From a virus: 64,000 nucleotides of DNA. The DNA lies in IMG/VR virus record IMGVR_UViG_3300027816_000052, positions 64,480 through 128,479 of that record. One strand, 5' to 3'. Made by a program: the position numbers and the translations under genes. Positions 1 through 7,799 of this stretch are shown piece after piece; position 1 is the first letter of the stretch, and the number at the start of each line of letters is the position of its first letter. The notes beneath the pieces are model-generated. The model was given only the letters and a program-made list of their open reading frames with translations. It ran no database searches and was not told where the DNA came from.

Positions 1-1
1 A

Positions 2-655
2 AAAGATAAAAATGGTAAACATCCCCCATGCGGTAGAGGTGAAGCAAAAACATCTGCATATCCAAAATGTCGTGGATATGCTGCTGCTAGAAGAATGTCA
101 GATGAAGCAAAAAGAAAAGCTTGTTCTCAAAAAAGAAGAGCGGAAAAAAAAGAACCAAAAACTGGAAAAGGAAATAAACCAACAATGGTTTCACATAAAA
201 AGAAAGTTAAAATTAAGGAATCCGACCTTTATAATATTATAAAGCGAGTTCTTCTTGAGCAGGAGGAAGAAAAAAGAACTGTTACATTTCCTGCGGGAGC
301 ATTTAAATCTTTCATAACATCATCAAATGAAAAATTTGTTAAGATTCTTAATAACAAATATGATAGAGTTATTGTTAGTGGAGATTTGGATTTAGATGAG
401 ACAGATATTAAGATTTTACCAAATAATCTTGAAGTTAAGGGTATTCTCTTCTTAAGAGGGTCTTTGATTAAAGAATTACCAGAAAATCTTAAAGTTAATG
501 GACAAATAGATTTAAGAAGTACTAATATTAAATCTTTACCGAATAATCTTGTACATGAAAAAGGTTTTATTTGGATATTAGACACACCGTTAAATTACAA
601 TGAAGAATTAATAAATCATTATGTGGATAAAAATTACGGGTTTTATAGATATTAA
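2..655 (+). CDS. LRR-like repeat protein fused to an upstream basic Cys-containing domain (5' partial)
   Basis: The frame is open to the left edge, so the gene starts outside the window. The first ~60 visible residues are basic, with a CGRG ... YPKCRGYA motif and a KRR-rich stretch, like a small basic domain seen in other large phages. An internal ATG at 185 begins a second module: KIKESDLYNIIKRVLLEQ, a leader shared with the genes at 26660 and 51942, then about five degenerate repeats of the LPxNLxVxGxLxL type. The C-terminal part is clearly paralogous to those two genes. The two modules may be an in-frame fusion, or a polyprotein cut after LLE. Molecular function is unknown. It converges with the next gene and overlaps its end by 4 bases. 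Confidence 0.75.
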   Translation, partial: KDKNGKHPPCGRGEAKTSAYPKCRGYAAARRMSDEAKRKACSQKRRAEKKEPKTGKGNKPTMVSHKKKVKIKESDLYNIIKRVLLEQEEEKRTVTFPAGAFKSFITSSNEKFVKILNNKYDRVIVSGDLDLDETDIKILPNNLEVKGILFLRGSLIKELPENLKVNGQIDLRSTNIKSLPNNLVHEKGFIWILDTPLNYNEELINHYVDKNYGFYRY

Positions 656-1053
656 CCCAAAGACTCCAAAATTCTACTTAATGAGTGTTTAATATTTGAA
701 TTAATTTCCTTTTCCATTTGAAGTCTGCGTTTCTCAACTTCATTGTTAAACTCAGAAATAATTTTTTCATAATTTACGCCCTCCATAAAAATAGTATACG
801 AATATACGTGGTTGACAATTTTTACCGTACCATCATGAATTACAATAAAAATACCGAGAGAATCGTTTTTAATATATCTTTTTTCACTAATTGGTGTTAA
901 AAGGAGTGTAGTATCCTCTTTATGAATTAATTTCTCACAGATTTTAAAACATTTAAATTCATGTTGCTGTTTTTTTGTTAAAGCAACATTACCAAATCTT
1001 TTAAATTTAATATAATTTTTTTGAAAAAATCTTTTAATTTTATGTAATAGCAT
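652..1053 (-). CDS. Hypothetical protein, 133 aa
   Basis: I do not recognise a family. The N terminus is strongly basic (about eight Lys/Arg in the first 20 residues), the middle looks like alternating beta strands, and the last ~35 residues form a charged helix. It is longer than the competing plus-strand frame and its stop overlaps the convergent gene by 4 bases, the tight packing seen throughout the window. It faces the 1117 gene head to head across about 60 bases that contain an ATATTTAT motif for that gene. Confidence 0.6.
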   Translation of the reverse strand: MLLHKIKRFFQKNYIKFKRFGNVALTKKQQHEFKCFKICEKLIHKEDTTLLLTPISEKRYIKNDSLGIFIVIHDGTVKIVNHVYSYTIFMEGVNYEKIISEFNNEVEKRRLQMEKEINSNIKHSLSRILESLG

Positions 1054-1104
1054 GTTGGTTAATTAATTTAATGCAAAGATATGGAATGTTTTTCAAATTC
1101 CAAA

Positions 1105-1113
1105 ATATTTATG
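1105..1113 (+). promoter_or_regulatory. Candidate late promoter ATATTTATG
   Basis: ATATTTAT lies 4 bases before the ATG at 1117. The same arrangement precedes genes at 26660, 51942, 62833 and (minus strand) 10088. Because the motif sits inside the longer frame opened at 1081, it also argues for the 1117 start. Confidence 0.45.
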
Positions 1114-1116
1114 GAT

Positions 1117-2640
1117 ATGAAAAATATTTTAATAAATGATAATCAGTTAAAAAATTTGGTGGAATCAGTTAAACACATTTTAACTGAAGCCGATAAAAGA
1201 AATGTTATTATAGACAAAATTGGTTATTCAAAAGAATGGGCGGATGAGTTCCATAACTTAAGCGATAAATATTCTGTGTGGATTGCTGACTCTTATCTAA
1301 AAAAGAAAATGTCTGATAATAACCGAACCAAAGAAGAAGTTTTAAAAAAAATAAATGAAAAAGGACCGGATGCAACATACACTTGGTTTAATGGAATTCA
1401 AGCAACATATCAATATATTTTAGATTGGTTAAAGGTACCAAGAAGAGAAGAAATTGATTTACAAAATTTAACATATGATGATGCTTATTTAAAAGCGCGT
1501 GAATGGCATGAATCATTAAAGACCGGTGAAACAAAAAAATATGAAGAAACGGGCGAAATTATAATTGATTATCGGAATTCAAGAGGGGTTGGTTATTATT
1601 GGGTCAATCGAAAAACAAAGTATTGTAGCGAAGAACAAAAAAGAATGGGGCATTGTGGTAAAACAGATTTGGGTGATACATTATTTTCATTAAGAAATGT
1701 TAATGAATTTGGTGAAGGACAAAGTTTTATTACAATAGCCTATAAAAATGATGGTACCGTTTATGACTTCAAAGCATCGGGTAATCAAAAACCATCACCA
1801 AAATATCATAAATATATTATAGACATTTTAACTCAGGATAAATATCCAATTAATAATTTATCAAGTGCTGGTCATTCACCAGAAACAAATTTTAAAATTT
1901 CTGATTTAAAACCAGAACAAATTGAATATGTGTACTCGAAGAATAAAGCATTAAAATATAATATTAATGATAAATCATCGCATCCATATATTGTTAAAGA
2001 TATTTTAGACGGTAAACTAAATTTATCAAATTACTCAAAATCAGACCAAATTGATTTGATTAGAGCATCGAATGAGAATCCAAAATTAATGGAAATATTT
2101 AAAAACGAATTATCACATTTCAATAATTTATTATTGGGTAACACAAATAATATTAAGTTTATTGTTAAAAACTTTTTGGATGTATTTAAAGATTTATTAA
2201 TTGGTTATATTAATGAAAAAAATTATCCGCAGTTTAAACAAGCGTTGATTGTTATTAGTAGACTATTAAATGATTATAGGATAAATTTAATTGAACCATT
2301 TTGCGGAATTTTAGGAAAAGGTTTTACTAAATTTAAAAATAAGGAACTAGATATTATTAGTACCAGTGAAATTAACAGAGCAGTTTTAAGTTGCGCTAAA
2401 AAATATAAGTTAACCGATAAGTATGCTTATATATCTGATTTAAATAGACTTAATCACAGAATTGTAATTCCGGATGGTAAAGATAAAACGTTTGGTGTTA
2501 TAGATGAGAAAGGAAATATAATTATAGGTTTTAATTATGTTAGCTTAAGTCTTAATAAAGATGGTAATTATATTGGTAGAACATTAGGTAATGAAATTGA
2601 GGTATTGGACAAGACTGGAAATTTAATTATACCGCAATAA
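1117..2640 (+). CDS. Leader-bearing protein with a CxxExxxMGHCG-type domain and C-terminal WG-like repeats
   Basis: The frame is open from 1081, but ATG 1117 fits better because it directly follows a candidate promoter and yields a leader (ILINDNQL ... HILTE) like other proteins here. The central region, about residues 160-250, has YCSEEQKRMGHCG, then FSLRNVN and FITIAY with a KASGNQKP segment. This pattern occurs in a widespread but poorly characterised phage/plasmid domain with a conserved M-x-HC. The last ~60 residues (GVIDEKGNIIIGFNY ... LDKTGNLIIP) look like degenerate WG/KWG repeats. Predicted cleavage after LTE would remove the leader. The gene converges with the 2627 gene, overlapping by 14 bases. 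Function unknown. Confidence 0.7.
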   Translation: MKNILINDNQLKNLVESVKHILTEADKRNVIIDKIGYSKEWADEFHNLSDKYSVWIADSYLKKKMSDNNRTKEEVLKKINEKGPDATYTWFNGIQATYQYILDWLKVPRREEIDLQNLTYDDAYLKAREWHESLKTGETKKYEETGEIIIDYRNSRGVGYYWVNRKTKYCSEEQKRMGHCGKTDLGDTLFSLRNVNEFGEGQSFITIAYKNDGTVYDFKASGNQKPSPKYHKYIIDILTQDKYPINNLSSAGHSPETNFKISDLKPEQIEYVYSKNKALKYNINDKSSHPYIVKDILDGKLNLSNYSKSDQIDLIRASNENPKLMEIFKNELSHFNNLLLGNTNNIKFIVKNFLDVFKDLLIGYINEKNYPQFKQALIVISRLLNDYRINLIEPFCGILGKGFTKFKNKELDIISTSEINRAVLSCAKKYKLTDKYAYISDLNRLNHRIVIPDGKDKTFGVIDEKGNIIIGFNYVSLSLNKDGNYIGRTLGNEIEVLDKTGNLIIPQ

Positions 2641-3058
2641 TATCACCATCTTCTGTTACCATTATACCATCATCATATTTAAACGTTCCGTTATTACCCC
2701 TTATGTACCATTGATTTTTTTCTTGGTAAATACCAACATTTCTACAATTCAAAAATTTATTTAATCTATCTTTTGTTGTCGGTGTCCACCAACCTTTGGT
2801 ATCTAATTTTATAATATTTGTGGGGTCTATTTTAATGATATATGTGCTATGGTATCTAATACCAATTTCGTTAATATCTGTTTTACTTAATAAAGTATTG
2901 TGACCAATTTTCTTACTTTCTCTATTACCTAACTCTTCTTTTAATTTATCATAATTTAATGATGTGCATGATAGATTAACTCTTTCTTTTATTAATCGTT
3001 TGGTTGAGTTAATCAAAGTTTCAAGTTGTGATTCTGTTATTATTATATTCTTTTTCAT
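2627..3058 (-). CDS. Small leader-bearing hypothetical protein, 143 aa
   Basis: The N terminus NIIITESQLETLINSTKR followed by LIKE|R is one of the clearest copies of the shared [L/I]xE leader, preceding a mature part of about 120 residues. The rest is a mix of short strands with Trp-rich patches (KGWWTP, NQWYIRG) and is not a family I recognise. It lies just downstream of another leader-bearing gene on the same strand (3078-3938), separated by about 20 bases, so the two are probably cotranscribed. If the leader is a capsid-targeting peptide, this would be an internal head protein (inference). Confidence 0.65.
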   Translation of the reverse strand: MKKNIIITESQLETLINSTKRLIKERVNLSCTSLNYDKLKEELGNRESKKIGHNTLLSKTDINEIGIRYHSTYIIKIDPTNIIKLDTKGWWTPTTKDRLNKFLNCRNVGIYQEKNQWYIRGNNGTFKYDDGIMVTEDGDIIAV

Positions 3059-3077
3059 TTTGTTAATAATTTATTAT

Positions 3078-3938
3078 TTATTTATTTCTCCAACCACCAC
3101 CTTGTTTTTTATACCATTTTGCCGCCCAACCACTAGCATAAGCCGAAGGCCAAACTTTATATTTTGATTTTGCTAAAGATTTTGCTTTTGACCATAGTTT
3201 TTTATTTGTTGGTTCACGTTTTGTTTCCTCATCCAATGGTCCAACAACAAATTCATCGTCCTCTTCATTCATCATAAAATCAAAAACTTGATCCAAATTT
3301 TCTGTTGCGGTTGTAATGTGGTCATCCGCCCAATCATGTCCATTTTGAAGTATGTCTTCAATCATTTGCGGTTCTAATGATAATAGTTTATCAATCTGTC
3401 TTCGCATTTGCTTCAAGTTGCTAAAAAACATGTAATTACCTGTTTTTTGCTCTTGGATTTTTGCATTTATTAATTCTATTAACTGCGATTCTGTTAATTT
3501 AATTGTTTTTTTCATTGTTATATTTCTATTTTCTTTTATTCCATCTCTTTTCTTTATTAAATCCGAAACTTTACCATGTGGGGGAAATTCAATAAACTTA
3601 AATAATTCTAATGCCCAACTTTCAACATAAGGTACAATTTCTTTTCTCTCAACACCCATAGCTGATGTGATATTATCTACTAACATACTTCGCATTGAGA
3701 CCGAAGTTCTATCATGTTGTGTAGGTTCAAAACCTATTTCACTAAATTTTTGTTTTTCATTATAAAAAACTATTTCATTTTTAGCGTCACGTAATTCTTC
3801 TTCGGTATAGGATGGGTCAGCAAAAAGTTCAGGACCATAAGCTATTATCATAGCATTATAATATGTCATAACTAAACATTTAGATAATATAGCATCTAAA
3901 TAAACATAAACCCCCCTCTTTATTTTTTCCGGATTCAT
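3078..3938 (-). CDS. Two-part protein: unknown N-terminal domain fused in frame to a leader-bearing C-terminal module
   Basis: Residues 1-141 form an alpha-rich domain I cannot name. At residue 142 (ATG at 3515) a complete copy of the leader begins: MKKTIKLTESQLIELINAKIQEQ is split here as MKKTIKLTESQL then IELINAKIQE|Q. The following ~120 residues contain HDWADDHITTATENLDQVFDF and a basic tail with WPSAYASGWAAKWYKK, a short motif found at the ends of many large-phage proteins. There is no stop between the halves. Either the protein is cut at IQE by a prohead-type protease, or internal initiation at 3515 makes a separate product. The start overlaps the stop of the upstream virion gene by one base. 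Confidence 0.65.
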   Translation of the reverse strand: MNPEKIKRGVYVYLDAILSKCLVMTYYNAMIIAYGPELFADPSYTEEELRDAKNEIVFYNEKQKFSEIGFEPTQHDRTSVSMRSMLVDNITSAMGVERKEIVPYVESWALELFKFIEFPPHGKVSDLIKKRDGIKENRNITMKKTIKLTESQLIELINAKIQEQKTGNYMFFSNLKQMRRQIDKLLSLEPQMIEDILQNGHDWADDHITTATENLDQVFDFMMNEEDDEFVVGPLDEETKREPTNKKLWSKAKSLAKSKYKVWPSAYASGWAAKWYKKQGGGWRNK

Positions 3939-5524
3939 TATTTCTTATTAACAATTTGAAATTTAATGGCTCTCTTATAAGTATCCTTTTCTCCACTAGT
4001 ATTCACTTTTAAGTCAACAAAATATTCATTCGGGAGCTTATCTCTCATATCAAAAATAAAATAATATTCATTTGGTGTTCTATTAACTAATGTCCAATCT
4101 TGAACCTGAACTTCGGTTTGACCCTCTCTCACATAAACTCTATAATAAACCTCAACATCGGTTAAAAGTTGTTGTGTTGTATATGCTTTTTTAACAATAA
4201 CACCAATTTTTCTAACATCAGTATTTAATATTTTTTCATCCTGTTTAATTCCATAAAAATCAAATCCTAAAATCGCGGGTTCTTTTGATTCAGTACCAAT
4301 GTTAAAATAACTACCATAAGGTTTTATGATTAAATCATTTTCAACATTTGGTAATGGAATTCCATTGATTGCAATATTGCTCCAAACATCGGTATATTGA
4401 CAAGGTGTTGTAATTCCTGTTATAGAGGGAATCGTTACCTCATATATACCTTTTGTTATTAAGCACGTTGTTAACCCCATATAACCAGATATCGGGTCTC
4501 CATTGGTATCTAAAATTGATACAACTGGATTGTTATCAAAATTTACATAATCACCATTAACATATGCGTAAAGATAAAGTTTGTTTTGTCTGTACTGAAC
4601 AAAATTATTTCTATCATCTTGTATTAAATCATCATAAACCGTCTCAAGATATGGTTCATAAAATGTTTGTGTGTGTCTGGTAAAGAATCCAACGGAATAA
4701 TTTTCAGATAAGCCGGTTAAATTCTCAAGTTCAGGTTTAAATGCAATTCCCCAACCTGTAACACCCGTTAATGAACCATTTATAATTGAATTTATTTCAT
4801 TTGTCATATCAAATTCAATATCCTCATTTCCAAATTCAAAATGTTGGATATTGACAATGGTAATTGCGCTATAATTAATATTTCCGTTATTCTCATTGTT
4901 ATATATTCCCGGTTCAGACCAATAATCTAAAGTTGTTCTTTTTAACCAATTTGAGGGTCTCTGAGAGTATGACTTGTCTTCTGGTTCATAAAGTGGAACA
5001 GAAGCTCCCTGAGTCGAATTTAATGAGGTTGAGAAGTTATTATAATCATAACCAACACCTTCATCCCATAAAGCCAGTCCTTGGTCATAAATGCAAGTTG
5101 TTATTGCGGTTGGGTTTGGTATAATTGGGTCGCAAGGGTCAATTGGTGTTGGTATTGGATTTCCGCTAATTGTACATGCTGCAATTTGGGGAATTCTAAA
5201 TAAAATTAAATCAAAAGATGTTGCTCTTCTTCTACCGGAAGAATCTAATATATTTAATAGTTCTTTGTCAAAAGCGGATGTATTTGTCATACGTAACGTG
5301 TGGGTCATCGCTGTTGTACACCCAGTTGAAATTGTTGTTCCAGTTATCTTATCAATTAATGGTTCTAAGTCCAAATCAAAGATAAATCTTGTATAACCTT
5401 TTGGAGCGATAGAATTGGGGTTTGTACCAAAATACAACTCAGTTACCGGATTTTGTCCGGTGTTTGTGCAATTATTGTAAATAATGGTATTATTTCTGCT
5501 AAAATATGACCTGTGTATTGACAT
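3938..5524 (-). CDS. Putative virion structural protein, 528 aa
   Basis: A beta-rich, Asn/Thr/Gly-rich protein of the sort found in phage tails or baseplates. It has a long N-terminal region (FGTNPNS ... RFIFDLDLEPLID), a central segment with FFTRHTQTFYEPYLET, and a C-terminal part with Ig-like strand spacing (YYRVYVREGQTEV ... YFVDLKV). No enzyme motif is visible. It is next to baseplate-type genes and may be an appendage or adhesin, but I cannot assign it to a named T4 protein. Its ATG is preceded by an ATATTTAT motif on the minus strand. Confidence 0.6.
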   Translation of the reverse strand: MSIHRSYFSRNNTIIYNNCTNTGQNPVTELYFGTNPNSIAPKGYTRFIFDLDLEPLIDKITGTTISTGCTTAMTHTLRMTNTSAFDKELLNILDSSGRRRATSFDLILFRIPQIAACTISGNPIPTPIDPCDPIIPNPTAITTCIYDQGLALWDEGVGYDYNNFSTSLNSTQGASVPLYEPEDKSYSQRPSNWLKRTTLDYWSEPGIYNNENNGNINYSAITIVNIQHFEFGNEDIEFDMTNEINSIINGSLTGVTGWGIAFKPELENLTGLSENYSVGFFTRHTQTFYEPYLETVYDDLIQDDRNNFVQYRQNKLYLYAYVNGDYVNFDNNPVVSILDTNGDPISGYMGLTTCLITKGIYEVTIPSITGITTPCQYTDVWSNIAINGIPLPNVENDLIIKPYGSYFNIGTESKEPAILGFDFYGIKQDEKILNTDVRKIGVIVKKAYTTQQLLTDVEVYYRVYVREGQTEVQVQDWTLVNRTPNEYYFIFDMRDKLPNEYFVDLKVNTSGEKDTYKRAIKFQIVNKK

Positions 5525-5540
5525 TCAAATCTGTTTTCTA

Positions 5541-5548
5541 ATAAATAT
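5541..5548 (-). promoter_or_regulatory. Candidate late promoter ATATTTAT
   Basis: On the minus strand ATATTTAT lies 16 bases before the ATG of the 3938-5524 gene, in a divergent intergenic region. Confidence 0.4.
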
Positions 5549-5580
5549 TGGGTTTTTAATTAAAATTGATTTGTTTCAAG

Positions 5581-5589
5581 ATATTTATA
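5581..5589 (+). promoter_or_regulatory. Candidate late promoter ATATTTATA
   Basis: Exact ATATTTATA, 24 bases before ATG 5614, facing away from the minus-strand copy at 5541. Confidence 0.45.
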
Positions 5590-5613
5590 TAATACCAAAC
5601 CAACAACAACCAA

Positions 5614-6030
5614 ATGAAAAAATGTTTAATTTTTTTATTGTTTTTATTATTTGGTAATCTAGCTATATCTCAGGATAATAAAACTATGATGTATGTCAGA
5701 ATAGTTGATAGTAATTTATTAAATCCTGTGGAGTGCGAAGTTCAGATTTGGAAAGAAACTGAAGGAGGAAAATACACTAGAGGGTCGATAGTTTTTATTC
5801 AGCAAGCAAAAATTTCATTAAGTAAAGGTAAATATACTTTTTATTTTAAAATTAACGATAAAATTATACATAAAGACTATATTGAGGTTGGTCAGTATGA
5901 TAATAGTATTATATATAATTTATACGCTAACCCATTAAAATTATTGGATGCCGATTTTAATCAAATTTCAATAATTACACCGGAAGTTCATAGATTTTTA
6001 AATCATAGAACGGTTTATATTGAATTATAA
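5614..6030 (+). CDS. Secreted small protein with signal peptide, 138 aa
   Basis: The first 20 residues form a typical signal peptide: MKKC, a run of Leu/Phe/Ile, then NLAISQ before a polar stretch, consistent with signal peptidase I cleavage after Gln. There is no lipobox. The mature part is about 118 residues of probable beta structure (MYVRIVDSNLLNPVECEVQIW ...), reminiscent of small carboxypeptidase-regulatory-like beta sandwiches, though I would not assign it. It stands alone on the plus strand between two minus-strand virion genes. Export suggests a role at the host envelope, such as exclusion or surface modification (inference). Confidence 0.65.
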   Translation: MKKCLIFLLFLLFGNLAISQDNKTMMYVRIVDSNLLNPVECEVQIWKETEGGKYTRGSIVFIQQAKISLSKGKYTFYFKINDKIIHKDYIEVGQYDNSIIYNLYANPLKLLDADFNQISIITPEVHRFLNHRTVYIEL

Positions 6031-6031
6031 A

Positions 6032-7597
6032 TTAGTTAATTCTCACATTTTGATTTAAAATATTATCCGCAGCGTTTCTTATTTTATTTAGAATGTCTTG
6101 TGACTGTATTCCAGTTGTGCTAACAGGAACCGGAGGTAATCCCGGAAATGGATGTACGTGGGTTGTTAAAAACTGAACGATTAAATTTAATAAATCCATT
6201 AATTCCTCACCCCTTACCATTGAATTTGTCTTTGGTAATATTTCTGAATTCATTAGTTCTTGGGAAATTCCATATACCGTTCCATCAATATTTATCTTTC
6301 CTTTACTTGGTATTGTGGAATTATGTGATAATAAGACCAATTTATCTCCACCCATAATACCGACAGTTTGAGTTAATGGACTTACCGATTTTTCAACATA
6401 TTCCTCATTTGTAAATTGCAATGGTTTACCAAAACTATTTTTTGTATATAATACACCTGTACCAAATATTTTATCAGATGGTTGTAATTTTACATTAGAA
6501 TAAATATAACTAACATTATTAAATTGAACCGAATATTGAATTGGGTCTTCGGTTGATATCCATTTATATGTTATTTTATTTGGTCTAAATGCTAACGGAA
6601 ATACATTTGGTAATGTTATAGTTACACCTTGTGTTGTTGTAATTCTACCCTCATTATTTAATTTCTTTATTGTATCATTAATGAATTGAGTTGTTAATTC
6701 TTTTGTTAAAGAATTAAATTGAACTGAAGTAACTAGTGTTATATCGCTAGGATTTAATTGCGTATCAACAGTAAACTCAACATTTTTTAGATATTCTATA
6801 TTATCTTTTAATTGATATAAATCAATTGTTCCGGTAAAATTATTAGGTATTGTATTGTTTTCCGGATTAATAATTGACCATTCCAATAAGAATTTAACTT
6901 GTGGTGAACCAGTTGTTATTTTTGTAAGCTTTCTCGTACCAACACTGTTTTCAGTTGTTCTATATGCGGAAAGTTGTAAGAATGATCTTTTATCGTAATA
7001 TCTAGGAAGTTGATTGATTTTTTGTGGAATGTTTCTACCTGCTCTTAAAATAACATCATCATCTTTGACGATAATATCACAAGTTCCTCTACCAATAATT
7101 GCGTTGTCTCTTGGTTCAGGATAAACACCTTTACTGAAATTATTATAATATTCATCAGTTCCCGGTTTTTTAATGTCGGGTAATGGTTTAACTTGCGTAC
7201 CCTGTGAGGTGTATTTTCTGGAACTTAAATAACTTTCAAAACTTGATGCAACAGGTGAAGAAAATCCTCCCTGAACGTAATATTTATTTTGATATGGAAA
7301 TTCTTTATCAGCATAAAAAATATTTACAGATTCCTGAGTTTCAGGTTGTTGATTTATAAAAAATGGTAATAGTGGTAAACATAAAAACGGATCTCTAGTA
7401 GTCCACTTATATAATTCTGGAATATCTTCTTCAGTATCTTTTGTTGTTTTCTTTAATTCTAAAGCATCGCTCCATACAGCTTGAACAATTTGTACTTTAT
7501 TGTCTAATTGTGAGACAGCACGAATTCTTCCCAATAACAAAGGATCTTTATTATCAATGACAATTGCGGGAAAAATTATTTGATTTTTATTTTTCAT
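6032..7597 (-). CDS. 5: Baseplate central spike / hub protein, T4 gp5-like (no lysozyme domain seen)
   Basis: The N terminus (AIVIDNKDPLLLGRIRA) is the typical start of the gp5/VgrG OB-fold, with D-P-x-x-x-G-R-x-R. About 50 residues on is LYKWTTRDPFLCLPLLPF, then a phage-hub-type GxYPEPRDNAIIGRGTCDI segment and VILRAGR, repeated beta elements typical of the spike. The C terminus has THVHPFPGLPPVP, a His/Pro-rich motif common in these proteins. At 521 residues it is close to T4 gp5 (575), but I see no lysozyme catalytic domain. The spike pierces the outer membrane during tail contraction. Its start touches the end of the small coiled-coil gene upstream. Confidence 0.75.
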   Translation of the reverse strand: MKNKNQIIFPAIVIDNKDPLLLGRIRAVSQLDNKVQIVQAVWSDALELKKTTKDTEEDIPELYKWTTRDPFLCLPLLPFFINQQPETQESVNIFYADKEFPYQNKYYVQGGFSSPVASSFESYLSSRKYTSQGTQVKPLPDIKKPGTDEYYNNFSKGVYPEPRDNAIIGRGTCDIIVKDDDVILRAGRNIPQKINQLPRYYDKRSFLQLSAYRTTENSVGTRKLTKITTGSPQVKFLLEWSIINPENNTIPNNFTGTIDLYQLKDNIEYLKNVEFTVDTQLNPSDITLVTSVQFNSLTKELTTQFINDTIKKLNNEGRITTTQGVTITLPNVFPLAFRPNKITYKWISTEDPIQYSVQFNNVSYIYSNVKLQPSDKIFGTGVLYTKNSFGKPLQFTNEEYVEKSVSPLTQTVGIMGGDKLVLLSHNSTIPSKGKINIDGTVYGISQELMNSEILPKTNSMVRGEELMDLLNLIVQFLTTHVHPFPGLPPVPVSTTGIQSQDILNKIRNAADNILNQNVRIN

Positions 7598-7794
7598 TAT
7601 TTTACTCTAGAAGTATACTCTGTATGTATTTTATTATAAGTTTCTTCAATTAAATCTAAGTGTTTTGATAATTTAATAATTAAATTTTTTGTCTCTTCAA
7701 AATCATTATTTAATGAATCCATAGCCATCGTCAAGTCTTTATTTGACGAATTTTTATATTCACTAATTATTGAATTTAATTTTTCTTTATCCAT
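7597..7794 (-). CDS. Small coiled-coil protein, 65 aa
   Basis: Almost entirely helical and charged, with heptad-like spacing of hydrophobics (Leu/Ile at LIIKLSKHLDLIEETY). It sits between the spike gene and the 636 aa virion gene, overlapping the former by one base, so it is probably translated with them and may be a baseplate assembly factor (inference). No family recognised. Confidence 0.55.
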   Translation of the reverse strand: MDKEKLNSIISEYKNSSNKDLTMAMDSLNNDFEETKNLIIKLSKHLDLIEETYNKIHTEYTSRVK

Positions 7795-7799
7795 TTTAA

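Noticed and set aside
12-242. Plus-strand 76-codon frame at the left edge
   Set aside because: It overlaps, in another frame, the longer frame that runs off the left edge and joins the leader and LRR-like domain.
718-900. Plus-strand 60-codon frame
   Set aside because: It is contained in the 133 aa minus-strand gene, which is longer and has gene-like spacing.
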